DNA of 56,541 nucleotides from Bacteroidaceae bacterium (lineage in GTDB: Bacteria > Bacteroidota > Bacteroidia > Bacteroidales > Bacteroidaceae), in the NCBI GenBank assembly GCA_024398635.1, contig JAKSIV010000015.1:1-56541 (forward strand), given 5' to 3'. Under the pieces are notes generated by a model. It had not been told where the DNA came from. It did no database searches and saw only the letters and a program-made list of their open reading frames with translations. This document shows, in pieces, positions 8,040-16,311 of the stretch. The position numbers and the translations under genes are program-made. Numbering within the stretch: the first letter of the stretch is position 1; each line of letters begins with the position of its first letter.

Positions 8040-8504
8040 TCAGAGAGTGATTTCAAGAATTTCAAAACCGATCTTGCCGCTGGGGATGGTAATCTCAACA
8101 GTCTCACCTACCTTATGGCCAAGCAGGCCTTTTGCGATAGGAGTGCTGCTTGAAATCTTTCCGCTCTTAAGGTCTGCCTCGCTCTCAGGAACGATTGAAT
8201 AGACCATTGTAGCGTTATTCTTAGTGTTACGTATCTTTACAGTGGTAAGAATCTGCACGGTTGATGTGTCTATCTTGCTCTCGTCAATGATCTTGGCATC
8301 GGCAATCTGTGCCTTGAGCTGGGCAATCTTGGCCTCAAGCATACCCTGTGCCTCCTTAGCTGCATCATACTCAGCATTCTCTGAAAGGTCACCTTTATCA
8401 CGTGCCTCGGCAATCTGCTGGATGATCTCCGGACGGCGAACACCCTCAAGATACTGTAATTCGGCCACCAGCTTCTTGTAGCCTTCTTCTGACATATATG
8501 CCAT
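8040..8504 (-). CDS. greA: Transcription elongation factor GreA
   Basis: 154 aa, the usual length. Residues 1-76 form the N-terminal antiparallel coiled coil with the acidic tip DLSENAEYDAA (Asp39 and Glu42 correspond to the residues that reach the polymerase catalytic Mg). Residues about 80-154 form the FKBP-like C-terminal domain that binds the polymerase secondary-channel rim. It rescues backtracked RNA polymerase by stimulating transcript cleavage. An ATG three codons downstream is an alternative start. The leader carries a good promoter match and, downstream of it, a hairpin with a U-run (8550-8586), so expression may be attenuated. The HIT gene follows after 2 bases. Confidence 0.96.
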   Translation of the reverse strand: MAYMSEEGYKKLVAELQYLEGVRRPEIIQQIAEARDKGDLSENAEYDAAKEAQGMLEAKIAQLKAQIADAKIIDESKIDTSTVQILTTVKIRNTKNNATMVYSIVPESEADLKSGKISSSTPIAKGLLGHKVGETVEITIPSGKIGFEILEITL

Positions 8505-8549
8505 AATATCAATAATTTATAAGTTTTACAATCCAGTCTTGACATGAGC

Positions 8550-8586
8550 AAAAAAGAATTCCAACAATCCGTTCAAGTTGTTGGAA
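8550..8586 (-). terminator. Intrinsic terminator between TlpA-like gene and greA
   Basis: Perfect 9-bp inverted repeat TTCCAACAA / TTGTTGGAA (8559-8567, 8578-8586) with a 10-base loop, followed on the minus strand by TTCTTTTTTG. It can end the pnp-TlpA-like transcript, but it also lies downstream of the greA promoter candidate, inside the greA leader. Confidence 0.75.
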
Positions 8587-8614
8587 CCCTAGTAGTCCGT
8601 GTCAGTCTCTTTCG

Positions 8615-8646
8615 CAAAGATAGCATATATTTTACACTATCCCAAC
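8615..8646 (-). promoter_or_regulatory. Candidate greA promoter
   Basis: The minus strand has TATCTTTG (8622-8615), a perfect -7 box, with GTTG (8646-8643) exactly 20 bases upstream. The start point would be near 8608-8611, giving a leader of about 105 bases that contains the terminator hairpin at 8550-8586. Confidence 0.55.
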
Positions 8647-8667
8647 AAAAGGGTCTTTTTTTACCTT

Positions 8668-9840
8668 CTACTCCAATAGCTTAGCTATCTTGCCGTCCAG
8701 TTCATCGGTCTTCTCGGGACGATCCGTGATGTTACCGTCACGGTCAATCAGGAATACTGCCGGCAACTGCTGGACATTATATGATTTAAGGTATGTTGAA
8801 TAGACACTTGATTCGTCATGTACGCATATCCACGGCAGATTTATGGCAGTATTCATCCAATAACTCTCATCACTGTCAACAGAGACCTGATAGATACTGA
8901 AGCCCTGATCTGCATACTTGTTGTAAAGAGTTCTGAGGAACAGGTTATAATTGGGTGAATAATCTGTTTTGAATGCCGTGAAATCAAGCAGTATGACCTT
9001 ACCTTTTTGGTCACTGAGTTTCTGCATCACGCCTTTGCAATCGGGCAGCTCAATGTCAATAATACCAGTCTCGACAATCATGTTCTCAAACTGCTGGATA
9101 GCCTCCTCGGTCACAGTGTTGTTGCGTGAGGGAGAAGTCTTGGCCATACCTTTGAGCGCCACGTTGTGCAAATGAGCTGTACGTACGGCATCCGGATAAT
9201 GCAAATCCATCTGTGTGGCAACGGCAGCAAAGTTCTTGGCATCCTGACGGTCAGCCTGCGGATTGAACAGCATCTGGCCATTGATACTCAAAAACAGAGC
9301 ATAATAGGCACAGGGCGAGCTGGGATCAGGGAGAATGTATTTGGTCATGAGATCTGACTTGAATACATCAACCATCTCACTCACCTGCTGCTGGAGTGCA
9401 GCGGGATCAGGATTGCGATACTGTGAGCTCACACGGCGCAAGTCCTGAAGCAGGCCTATCTGATCCATAACCAGGTCCTTGAGACGGGCCGAATTATCCG
9501 AACCCTCAACCATGTATGCTATCTGCATTACAGGCAGGCTGGCTTTAACGGTTACGGTCTCTGTGGAATCGATTGCCAGATTGACGACTTTGCCGTCTAC
9601 ACGAAGGCGATAAAAGTCAAAACAATCCTTGGGAGCGACGTGGTTGAAACAGAACTCTCCTTCACCTTCAAGCTTAACGGAATCTATAACCTCAACCCTG
9701 TCCAGACCCATATGGTCAAGATAGAGTGTCTTACCGTCAGCCTCGGCTATCTGACCATTCAAAGTAAACCTGTCAACTTTGGGTTGACAGGCTACTGTAA
9801 GTATGGCCAGAACGGCTATTACGAGATTACTGCGCTTCAT
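8668..9840 (-). CDS. DUF4369/TlpA-like lipoprotein lacking the CxxC active site
   Basis: 390 aa from the ATG at 9840. A longer in-frame reading to 9972 exists but only adds low-complexity Arg-rich sequence read out of frame from pnp. The chosen start gives a proper lipoprotein signal with lipobox ending at Cys18 (LTVAC). Residues about 25-130 resemble DUF4369 and the C-terminal third is a thioredoxin-like fold ([11 protein letters not shown]..., [13 protein letters not shown], with its cis-Pro). Where WCxxC should be, near residue 288, the sequence is [13 protein letters not shown], with no Cys. It is therefore probably not a disulfide reductase, although its fold may bind partners. The first 14 bases overlap the end of pnp, so translation is likely coupled. 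Confidence 0.82.
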   Translation of the reverse strand: MKRSNLVIAVLAILTVACQPKVDRFTLNGQIAEADGKTLYLDHMGLDRVEVIDSVKLEGEGEFCFNHVAPKDCFDFYRLRVDGKVVNLAIDSTETVTVKASLPVMQIAYMVEGSDNSARLKDLVMDQIGLLQDLRRVSSQYRNPDPAALQQQVSEMVDVFKSDLMTKYILPDPSSPCAYYALFLSINGQMLFNPQADRQDAKNFAAVATQMDLHYPDAVRTAHLHNVALKGMAKTSPSRNNTVTEEAIQQFENMIVETGIIDIELPDCKGVMQKLSDQKGKVILLDFTAFKTDYSPNYNLFLRTLYNKYADQGFSIYQVSVDSDESYWMNTAINLPWICVHDESSVYSTYLKSYNVQQLPAVFLIDRDGNITDRPEKTDELDGKIAKLLE

Positions 9841-12112
9841 TGTTCTCAGTATTCTCCTTCTGGTCGTTACGACGGTTGTCATGATGATGACGCGGGCCAC
9901 GGTCCTGACGGGGACCACGATCCTGGCGCTCACCGCGATCCTGACGGGGCTGGCGTGCGGGACGCTCCTCATAACCTTCGGGCTTCTCTATGAGAGCACG
10001 ACGTGACAGTTTGAACTTACCGGTCTTGGGATCGATGTCAATCAGCTTGACCTGAATCTTGTCACCCTCCTTGATACCGGTCTCCTCGATGGTCTCGTAG
10101 CGCTTCCAGTCAATCTCACTGATATGCAGCAGACCGTCCTTGCCGGGCAGGAACTCTACGAACAGACCGTAAGGCATTACTGAGCGTACGGTTCCCTCAT
10201 AGGTCTCACCTACCTCAGGAATAGCTACGATAGCGCGGATCTTGGCAAGAGCAGCCTCGATGCTGTCACGGTTAGAAGCGGCAACTTCAATCTTGCCTAC
10301 GCCGTCAACCTCATCAATGCTGATGCTTGCACCGGTCTCCTCCTGCATGCCCTGAATGATCTTTCCGCCCGGGCCAATGACTGCACCGATAAACTCCTTA
10401 GGAATGGTAAGGGTCTCAATGCGGGGAGCATGGGGCTTAAGATCTGCGCGAGGCTCAGGAATGGTCTCGGTAATCTTGCTCAGGATATATTCACGTCCGG
10501 CCTTGGCCTGAGCCAGAGCCTTCTCAAGAATCTCATATGACAGACCGTCGCACTTGATATCCATCTGTGTAGCGGTAAGTCCCTTTACGGTACCGGTGGT
10601 CTTGAAGTCCATATCACCCAGATGATCCTCATCACCAAGGATATCTGACAGTACAGCGTACTTGTCCTCGCCCGGGTTCTTGATAAGACCCATTGCGATA
10701 CCTGATACAGGGTTCTTGATCTTTACGCCGGCATCCATCAGAGCCAGTGTACCTGCGCACACAGTAGCCATTGATGAAGAACCGTTTGACTCAAGTATAT
10801 CTGATACTACGCGAACGCAGTAGGGGTAATCCTCAGGAATCTGTCCCTTGAGTGCACGCCATGCCAGATGGCCGTGACCTATCTCACGACGACCCAGACT
10901 ACGCTGTGCCTTAGCCTCACCTGTGCAGAACGGCGGGAAGTTGTAGTGGAGCAGGAAACGCTCGTCGTGCTGATCCAGCACGTCATCCACCATCTTCTCA
11001 TCATCCTTGGTACCCAGAGTTACAGAGCAGAGAGCCTGTGTCTCACCACGGGTGAATATTGATGATCCGTGAGGTCCGGGCAGGTAACCAACCTCGCACC
11101 AGATGGGACGGATATCGGTGGTCTTACGACCATCCAGACGCTTGCCCTCATCGAGCACGCAGCGACGCATTGCATCGCGCTCTACGTCGTGGTAGTAACG
11201 GTCTATAAGAGCATCCTTCTCGGCCAGCTCATCCTCAGTCAGCTCGGGATGTGCTGCATGATATGACTCCTTGAACTCGTCACGTACAGCCTCAAAGTTG
11301 GCCTCACGTGAATGCTTATCTGTGTTGCCCTCGGCTGCCAGGTTGTATGACTTCTGGTAGCAGGCATCCTTAACGGCCTGACGCAGATTCTCGTCGTTGA
11401 CCTCGTGGCAGTACTCGCGCTTAACGGTCTTGCCTACCTCCTCGGTCAGCTCCATCTGGATCTTGCAGTGCTTCCTGATCTCATCATGAGCGGCCTTCAT
11501 GGCACCCAGCAGGTCAGACTCGGAAACCTCCTTCATCTCACCCTCAACCATCATGATGTTGTCATAGGTTGCGGCAACCATTACATCCATATCGGCCTCC
11601 TCAAGCTGCTTGAATGTGGGGTCAATCACGTACTCACCATTTATACGGGCTACGCGGACCTCGGATATCGGACCCTGGAAAGGTATATCCGATACAGCCA
11701 ATGCTGCTGATGCTGCCAGACCGGCAAGTGCATCAGGCATCTGCTCTCCGTCAGCGGAGAACAGTATGATGTTTACAAAAACTTCAGCGTGGTAATTGTC
11801 CGGAAACAAAGGACGCAATGCACGGTCTACAAGACGGCATGTAAGAATCTCATAATCAGAGGGACGGCCCTCACGTTTGGTAAAACCGCCGGGATAACGT
11901 CCAATTGACGCATACTTTTCTCTGTACTCTACCTGCAGCGGCATGAAATCAGTTCCGGGAACTGCATCTTTGGCGGCACATACAGTGGCCAGGAGCATTG
12001 TTTTGCCACATGTCAGCATCACGGCTCCATCGGCTTGCTTTGCCAGTTTCCCGGTCTCCAGTTTGATGGTTCTTCCATCAGGGAGCTGGAACTCTTTTGT
12101 TACAATTTTCAT
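9827..12112 (-). CDS. pnp: Polyribonucleotide nucleotidyltransferase (PNPase)
   Basis: 761 aa. Two RNase PH-like domains (about 1-220 and 315-550) flank an all-helical linker. A KH domain follows with the GPGGKIIQ loop (about 570-620), then an S1 domain ([20 protein letters not shown], about 625-695). The catalytic aspartates lie in [15 protein letters not shown] near residue 490. It degrades RNA 3'-5' by phosphorolysis in the cytoplasm and can add heteropolymeric tails. The last 45 residues are a low-complexity Arg/Gln/Asp/Gly tail ([20 protein letters not shown]), likely disordered and RNA- or protein-binding. The downstream lipoprotein gene overlaps by 14 bases. A -7 box lies at 12168-12175. 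Confidence 0.97.
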   Translation of the reverse strand: MKIVTKEFQLPDGRTIKLETGKLAKQADGAVMLTCGKTMLLATVCAAKDAVPGTDFMPLQVEYREKYASIGRYPGGFTKREGRPSDYEILTCRLVDRALRPLFPDNYHAEVFVNIILFSADGEQMPDALAGLAASAALAVSDIPFQGPISEVRVARINGEYVIDPTFKQLEEADMDVMVAATYDNIMMVEGEMKEVSESDLLGAMKAAHDEIRKHCKIQMELTEEVGKTVKREYCHEVNDENLRQAVKDACYQKSYNLAAEGNTDKHSREANFEAVRDEFKESYHAAHPELTEDELAEKDALIDRYYHDVERDAMRRCVLDEGKRLDGRKTTDIRPIWCEVGYLPGPHGSSIFTRGETQALCSVTLGTKDDEKMVDDVLDQHDERFLLHYNFPPFCTGEAKAQRSLGRREIGHGHLAWRALKGQIPEDYPYCVRVVSDILESNGSSSMATVCAGTLALMDAGVKIKNPVSGIAMGLIKNPGEDKYAVLSDILGDEDHLGDMDFKTTGTVKGLTATQMDIKCDGLSYEILEKALAQAKAGREYILSKITETIPEPRADLKPHAPRIETLTIPKEFIGAVIGPGGKIIQGMQEETGASISIDEVDGVGKIEVAASNRDSIEAALAKIRAIVAIPEVGETYEGTVRSVMPYGLFVEFLPGKDGLLHISEIDWKRYETIEETGIKEGDKIQVKLIDIDPKTGKFKLSRRALIEKPEGYEERPARQPRQDRGERQDRGPRQDRGPRHHHDNRRNDQKENTENNEAQ

Positions 12113-12167
12113 CTCTAAAATGTTATAAAACCTCTAATAAAAAATAATCCTCTTGGATAAATTGTGC

Positions 12168-12175
12168 CAAATGTA
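12168..12175 (-). promoter_or_regulatory. Candidate pnp promoter -7 box
   Basis: The minus strand reads TACATTTG, a perfect TAnnTTTG match, with no clear -33 element. It would start transcription about 50 bases before the pnp ATG, just after the terminator of the rhomboid operon. Confidence 0.45.
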
Positions 12176-12177
12176 GT

Positions 12178-12211
12178 AAAAAATATGGTTCGCGCGGCAC
12201 GTGAACCATAT
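12178..12211 (-). terminator. Intrinsic terminator of rhomboid operon
   Basis: Inverted repeat ATATGGTTC / GAACCATAT (12183-12191, 12203-12211) with an 11-base GC-rich loop, followed on the minus strand by a run of six Ts. It lies 27 bases after the stop of the second rhomboid gene. Confidence 0.8.
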
Positions 12212-12238
12212 ATTTAACGTTGACAACTTACTGAAAGT

Positions 12239-12958
12239 TCAAGATTTGCGGTTTGTACGCAGTAAAGAATCCAACCAGACGGCTACGGCAGTGACAGGTG
12301 CTGTCAGATCTTTTCCTTTGCGGAGCATAGCGTTGAACAGCCAGCCTATGAATGCCGCACCCAAGTGCACGGCATCGGTTGCGGGATTGACATTGGGCAG
12401 CATCGCTGCATCAATGATTGCAAGCGCAATCACAATGTACTTGATCTTGACCGGGCCGATGAGCGGTATGGGTTCAGTGCTGTTCGGGGCACGGAATGCG
12501 AGTGCGGTACAGAACGCCAGTATGCAAGCCGAGCAAAGCGGGATGCTGCCGGTCCAATCCTTGAGCTGCAACGAAGGAAACAGCATGAAAAGACCGGTGA
12601 AAACGATCATTCCTGCAATGCCGCCCAGTATATAAAGTCCTCTCAGATTGTTTGATGTGAAGAATCTCAGAAAGACGTTTCCAAGCCAATAGAGAGTAAT
12701 CATATTGAATATCAGATGCCACAATCCCCAACTTGCAAAAAGCGATGTGATCACGCTCCAGGGTCTGAAGGCTATCAGATACGGACTCCACGGATAGTTG
12801 CAAGCTATGAATGCAAACTTATCGTCACCGAATGAGAACAGTGTGAAATTGATATCAAGCAGCAGCAGGATTACAAATACCGCGCAGTTGATAAGCACCA
12901 GGCGGGTTACGATATCGCCTGTGCGGAATTTCAACTTTAATTCATCAATCAGTCCCAT
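12239..12958 (-). CDS. Rhomboid-family membrane protein with altered GxSG motif
   Basis: 239 aa with six hydrophobic segments. WGLWHLIFNMITLYWLG (about 77-93) matches the rhomboid HxxxN helix. The catalytic serine is present (Ser143) but in LCSAC rather than the usual GxSG or the Bacteroidetes GASAS. The catalytic His is His198 (VHLGAAFIG). The hydroxyl/imidazole dyad is thus retained while the oxyanion-hole glycine is lost, so activity is uncertain. It starts within the stop codon of the preceding rhomboid gene (TAATG overlap), and in this phylum two rhomboids are often paired this way. Located in the inner membrane. Confidence 0.85.
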   Translation of the reverse strand: MGLIDELKLKFRTGDIVTRLVLINCAVFVILLLLDINFTLFSFGDDKFAFIACNYPWSPYLIAFRPWSVITSLFASWGLWHLIFNMITLYWLGNVFLRFFTSNNLRGLYILGGIAGMIVFTGLFMLFPSLQLKDWTGSIPLCSACILAFCTALAFRAPNSTEPIPLIGPVKIKYIVIALAIIDAAMLPNVNPATDAVHLGAAFIGWLFNAMLRKGKDLTAPVTAVAVWLDSLLRTNRKS

Positions 12959-13653
12959 TACCAGGTGAATTTAATATGATTGTCCTTACGCTCCTTGTGT
13001 TTCCAGTAGAGAATCAGCAGGAATCCTGCCAGCATTCCTCCCAGATGAGCAAAATGGGCTACGTTATCGGCAGCGCTGTTGCGTAAGCCCAGCACCAGCT
13101 CCAGAACCACGTATCCCACTACCAGCCACTTGGCCTTAACAGGAAATGGGACAGGGAATAATACGACTATCCTGTTTTCGGGATATGTCATTCCGTAACC
13201 CAAAAGGATTCCGTAAACCGCTCCCGATGCACCGACTGTTAGAATACGGTCCAGATACTGCATCATGGGAATGGTAACTCCGCCACCCATTGCCACCACT
13301 TCATAGTTGGCGTATACCAGTTCATAGTGAACAAACTGACAGAGCTCCTGCATCAGTCCTGCACCTATACCGCAAACCAGATAGAACAAAAGGTACTTCC
13401 TGGGTCCCCACTCAACCTCCATCACCCGACCGAACATCCAGACGGCGAACATATTGAAGAATATATGCTGGAAACCGTCATGCAGGAACATATAGGTTAC
13501 AAGTTGCCATATCTTAAAACTTGGAGCCAGGAAGAAATGAAGGCCGAACAGTTTGTGGAGGTCAATTCCGTATTTGCCCAGCGCCATTGTGCCCATCCAG
13601 CAAAGCACGTTGATGATGAGAAGATTCTTGGTTACAGGCGGTAGTTTATTCAT
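12958..13653 (-). CDS. Rhomboid intramembrane serine protease
   Basis: 231 aa, six-helix rhomboid core. It has the canonical motifs HDGFQHIFFNMFAVWMFG (about 58-75), catalytic GASG with Ser143, and His203 in AHLGG. It should cleave single-span membrane substrates within the inner membrane. Substrates are unknown. The C-terminus is a short basic tail (KHKERKDNHIK) on the cytoplasmic side. It is the first gene of the pair, has a -7 box TACTTTTG (minus, 13690-13683) upstream, and shares a divergent promoter region of under 80 bases with argS. Confidence 0.92.
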   Translation of the reverse strand: MNKLPPVTKNLLIINVLCWMGTMALGKYGIDLHKLFGLHFFLAPSFKIWQLVTYMFLHDGFQHIFFNMFAVWMFGRVMEVEWGPRKYLLFYLVCGIGAGLMQELCQFVHYELVYANYEVVAMGGGVTIPMMQYLDRILTVGASGAVYGILLGYGMTYPENRIVVLFPVPFPVKAKWLVVGYVVLELVLGLRNSAADNVAHFAHLGGMLAGFLLILYWKHKERKDNHIKFTW

Positions 13654-13682
13654 GCTCTATTCAGAAACTATGTTATGAGCCG

Positions 13683-13690
13683 CAAAAGTA
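13683..13690 (-). promoter_or_regulatory. Candidate rhomboid-operon -7 box
   Basis: Minus strand TACTTTTG, a perfect TAnnTTTG match about 30 bases before the start codon. It is adjacent to the divergent argS box, so the two promoters overlap. Confidence 0.45.
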
Positions 13691-13703
13691 GCCATTTTTT
13701 CAG

Positions 13704-13711
13704 TAACTTTG
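13704..13711 (+). promoter_or_regulatory. Candidate argS -7 box
   Basis: TAACTTTG, a perfect TAnnTTTG match, 19 bases ahead of the argS ATG. This implies a short leader of about 15 bases. Confidence 0.5.
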
Positions 13712-13730
13712 CGGTCCATAATCCGATAAT

Positions 13731-15560
13731 ATGAAAATAGAGACTTTGGTAGCTGAAAAGACCGTTCAAGCCATTAAGGCACTTTACGGTCAGGAGATAG
13801 AGGCCGCATCGGTCCAGGTACAGAAGACCAAGAAAGAGTTTGAAGGTCATCTGACCATAGTTGTGTTCCCCTATTTGAAAATGTCACATAAGGGACCCGA
13901 GCAGACCGCCGGCGAGATTGGTGTATGGCTGATGGAGAATGTAGACGAGATCAGTTCATATAACGTAATCAAGGGGTTCCTGAACCTGGTTATCTCCACG
14001 TCAGCATGGGTTGAGATGCTCAACGGTATCAATGAAGACCCGCAGTTCGGACTGCGCAAGGCTACTCCTGACTCGCAGCTCGTGATGATTGAGTATTCAA
14101 GCCCCAATACTAACAAGCCGCTTCATCTTGGCCACGTGCGCAACAACCTGCTTGGCGGAGCGCTCTCAAATGTCATGGCTGCCAACGGCTACAAGGTAGT
14201 CAAAACCAACATAGTCAACGACCGCGGCATACATATCTGCAAATCAATGCTTGCCTGGCTCAAGTGGGGCAACGGTGCTACACCCGAATCCACCGGTAAA
14301 AAGGGCGATCATCTTATCGGAGATTATTACGTTGAGTTTGATAAGCATTTCCGTGCCGAGGTAAAGAGCCTGCTGCCTGCAAATTATGCGGAACTTGATG
14401 AGAAAGCACAGGAGGAAGCCAGGGCAAAGGCAGAGAAGGAATCTCCCCTGATGCAGGAGGCACATGCCATGCTTGTCAAGTGGGAGGCCGGCGATCCCGA
14501 GGTACGTGCTCTTTGGGAGCGTATGAACAGTTGGGTGTATGCCGGATTTGACGAGACCTACAAGCGTCTTGGCGTTAGCTTTGACAAGATATACTACGAG
14601 TCACAGACCTATCTGGAAGGAAAGAAAACCGTGATGGAAGGTCTAGAGAAAGGTCTGTTCTTCCGAAAGGAGGACGGTTCCGTATGGGCTGACCTTGCAG
14701 AAAACGGTCTGGACCAGAAACTGCTGCTGCGCAGCGACGGTACATCGGTCTATATGACTCAGGACATAGGTACGGCACAACTCCGTTTCAAAGATTATCC
14801 TATTGACCGAATGATTTACGTGGTCGGCAACGAGCAGAACTATCATTTCCAGGTTCTCTCGATTCTGCTTGACCGTCTGGGATTCAAGTGGGGCAAGGAC
14901 CTGGTTCACTTCTCATACGGAATGGTTGAACTGCCCGAAGGCAAGATGAAGAGCCGCGAGGGCACGGTAGTTGATGCCGATGACCTGATGGATGAGATGA
15001 TTGAGACCGCACGCGCCACATCGGCCGAACTGGGCAAGCTGGACGACCTGACAAAAGAGGAGCAGGACGAAATCATGCGTATCGTCGGCATGGGAGCGCT
15101 CAAGTACTTCATATTAAAGGTCGATGCACGTAAGAACATGACCTTCAATCCTAAGGAATCAATCGATTTCAACGGCAATACCGGCCCGTTCATCCAGTAT
15201 ACGTACGCCCGCATCCGTTCAATCATGCGTAAGGCAGCCGAAGAGGGCATAAAGTTGGAAAGCAAGCTTTACACCGATGAAAACGCCCAGATCTCAGAGA
15301 AAGAGATTGGACTCATCCAGTTGCTCAACGGATTCCAGGATGTTGTGCGCCAGGCTGCCGATGACTATAATCCTTCAGTTATTGCCAACTACTGCTACGA
15401 TCTGGCCAAGGAGTTCAATCAGTTCTATCACGATTTCAGCATAATGCATGAGCCCAGCCGTGACCTCAAGATGTTCCGTCTGGTTCTGGCACAGAACGTA
15501 GGCAAGATCATCAAGCTTGGAATGGGTCTTTTGGGCATCGAAGTCCCCGAAAGGATGTAA
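13731..15560 (+). CDS. argS: Arginyl-tRNA synthetase
   Basis: 609 aa, class I synthetase. The N-terminal Add-1 domain (about 1-110) is followed by the catalytic Rossmann fold. The HIGH signature appears as HLGH at about 131-134 and the KMSKS-like loop as KMKSREG near residue 405. The C-terminal helical DALR anticodon-binding domain covers about 490-609. It charges tRNA-Arg with arginine, including the tRNA-Arg(CCU) encoded at 36927-36998. Monocistronic by appearance, with its own -7 box; the next gene begins 115 bases later. Confidence 0.97.
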   Translation: MKIETLVAEKTVQAIKALYGQEIEAASVQVQKTKKEFEGHLTIVVFPYLKMSHKGPEQTAGEIGVWLMENVDEISSYNVIKGFLNLVISTSAWVEMLNGINEDPQFGLRKATPDSQLVMIEYSSPNTNKPLHLGHVRNNLLGGALSNVMAANGYKVVKTNIVNDRGIHICKSMLAWLKWGNGATPESTGKKGDHLIGDYYVEFDKHFRAEVKSLLPANYAELDEKAQEEARAKAEKESPLMQEAHAMLVKWEAGDPEVRALWERMNSWVYAGFDETYKRLGVSFDKIYYESQTYLEGKKTVMEGLEKGLFFRKEDGSVWADLAENGLDQKLLLRSDGTSVYMTQDIGTAQLRFKDYPIDRMIYVVGNEQNYHFQVLSILLDRLGFKWGKDLVHFSYGMVELPEGKMKSREGTVVDADDLMDEMIETARATSAELGKLDDLTKEEQDEIMRIVGMGALKYFILKVDARKNMTFNPKESIDFNGNTGPFIQYTYARIRSIMRKAAEEGIKLESKLYTDENAQISEKEIGLIQLLNGFQDVVRQAADDYNPSVIANYCYDLAKEFNQFYHDFSIMHEPSRDLKMFRLVLAQNVGKIIKLGMGLLGIEVPERM

Positions 15561-15589
15561 TTCTCAATAGGTTGAATCCAAACTAGGAG

Positions 15590-15660
15590 TCCGAAGGACG
15601 CGACCGGAGGGAGCTAAGCGACTAAAAGGAGCGCTTTTGCGGAGCAAAATAAAAAAGAAA
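15590..15660 (+). other. Purine-rich, hairpin-forming spacer after argS
   Basis: The stretch is unlike the AT-rich spacers elsewhere in the window. It has GTCC-GAA-GGAC and several GGAG/GAGC blocks, with AGCGC...GCGGAGC. No T-run follows, so it is not an intrinsic terminator. It may be a short dispersed repeat; nothing more can be supported. Confidence 0.3.
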
Positions 15661-15663
15661 TTG

Positions 15664-15671
15664 TATTTTTG
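15664..15671 (+). promoter_or_regulatory. Candidate -7 box abutting the ribonuclease H start
   Basis: TATTTTTG, perfect -7 box, with only four bases before the chosen ATG. TTTG at 15636-15639 lies 24 bases upstream, a little far. If used, the mRNA would be practically leaderless. Confidence 0.3.
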
Positions 15672-15675
15672 GGAC

Positions 15676-16308
15676 ATGTCACAAAAATTCTACGTTGTTT
15701 GGATAGGTCTTAATCCGGGGGTTTATGACTCCTGGGAGCAGTGCAAACAGCAGGTAGAAGGCTGGAAAGGTGCCGTATACAAAAGTTTCGATACAAGGGA
15801 GGAAGCCGAGGAGGCCATCAACCTGCCTCCCGAGAATTTCATAGAGAAAAAGACTCCTGACCATAAGGGCGGTCGCAAGAAGAAAGAAAAAACCATTCCA
15901 CCGGAGGTTATCCGTCAGGCTCTGGCCGTAGATGCCGCTTGCAGCGGCAATCCCGGACAGATGGAGTACCGTGCTGTCTATCTTGGTGACATGGAGGAGA
16001 AATTCCACTTTGGACCCATTCTGGGAACCAATAACATAGGAGAATTCCTGGCTATCGTTCATGCACTTGCACTATATAAGAGCCGCGGTCTGGACTGGCC
16101 GCTTTACAGCGACTCCCGCAATGCAATTGACTGGGTGCAGAAGAAACAGTGCCGTACCAAACTGGAACGCACCCCTGATACCGAGGCTGTATTCCAACGC
16201 ATAGAGAGTGCCGAGCGTTGGCTCAGAGAGAACACCTATCGCAATCAGATCATCAAGTGGGATACAAAGAAGTGGGGAGAGATTCCCGCTGATTTTGGCA
16301 GGAAGTAG
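15676..16308 (+). CDS. Ribonuclease H family protein with viroplasmin N-domain
   Basis: 210 aa from the ATG at 15676; a TTG 13 codons earlier is possible but would add only KIKKKLYFW-type sequence. Residues 4-50 are the caulimovirus viroplasmin/RNase H1 N-terminal domain (FYVVWIGLNPGVYDSWEQC), which binds RNA-DNA hybrid. The RNase HI core has Asp86 (VDAACSGNPG), Glu123 (NNIGEFLA), Asp146 (YSDSRNAI) and a C-terminal Asp (Asp196 or Asp206 in WDTKKWGEIPADFGRK), matching the DEDD active site. It removes RNA from hybrids in the cytoplasm. Its stop is only 3 bases from the convergent acyltransferase stop. Confidence 0.9.
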   Translation: MSQKFYVVWIGLNPGVYDSWEQCKQQVEGWKGAVYKSFDTREEAEEAINLPPENFIEKKTPDHKGGRKKKEKTIPPEVIRQALAVDAACSGNPGQMEYRAVYLGDMEEKFHFGPILGTNNIGEFLAIVHALALYKSRGLDWPLYSDSRNAIDWVQKKQCRTKLERTPDTEAVFQRIESAERWLRENTYRNQIIKWDTKKWGEIPADFGRK

Positions 16309-16311
16309 CCG

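Noticed and set aside
9841..9972. N-terminal extension of the TlpA-like lipoprotein
   Set aside because: Arg/Val/Thr-rich sequence read out of frame from the pnp tail; the internal ATG gives a normal lipoprotein signal.
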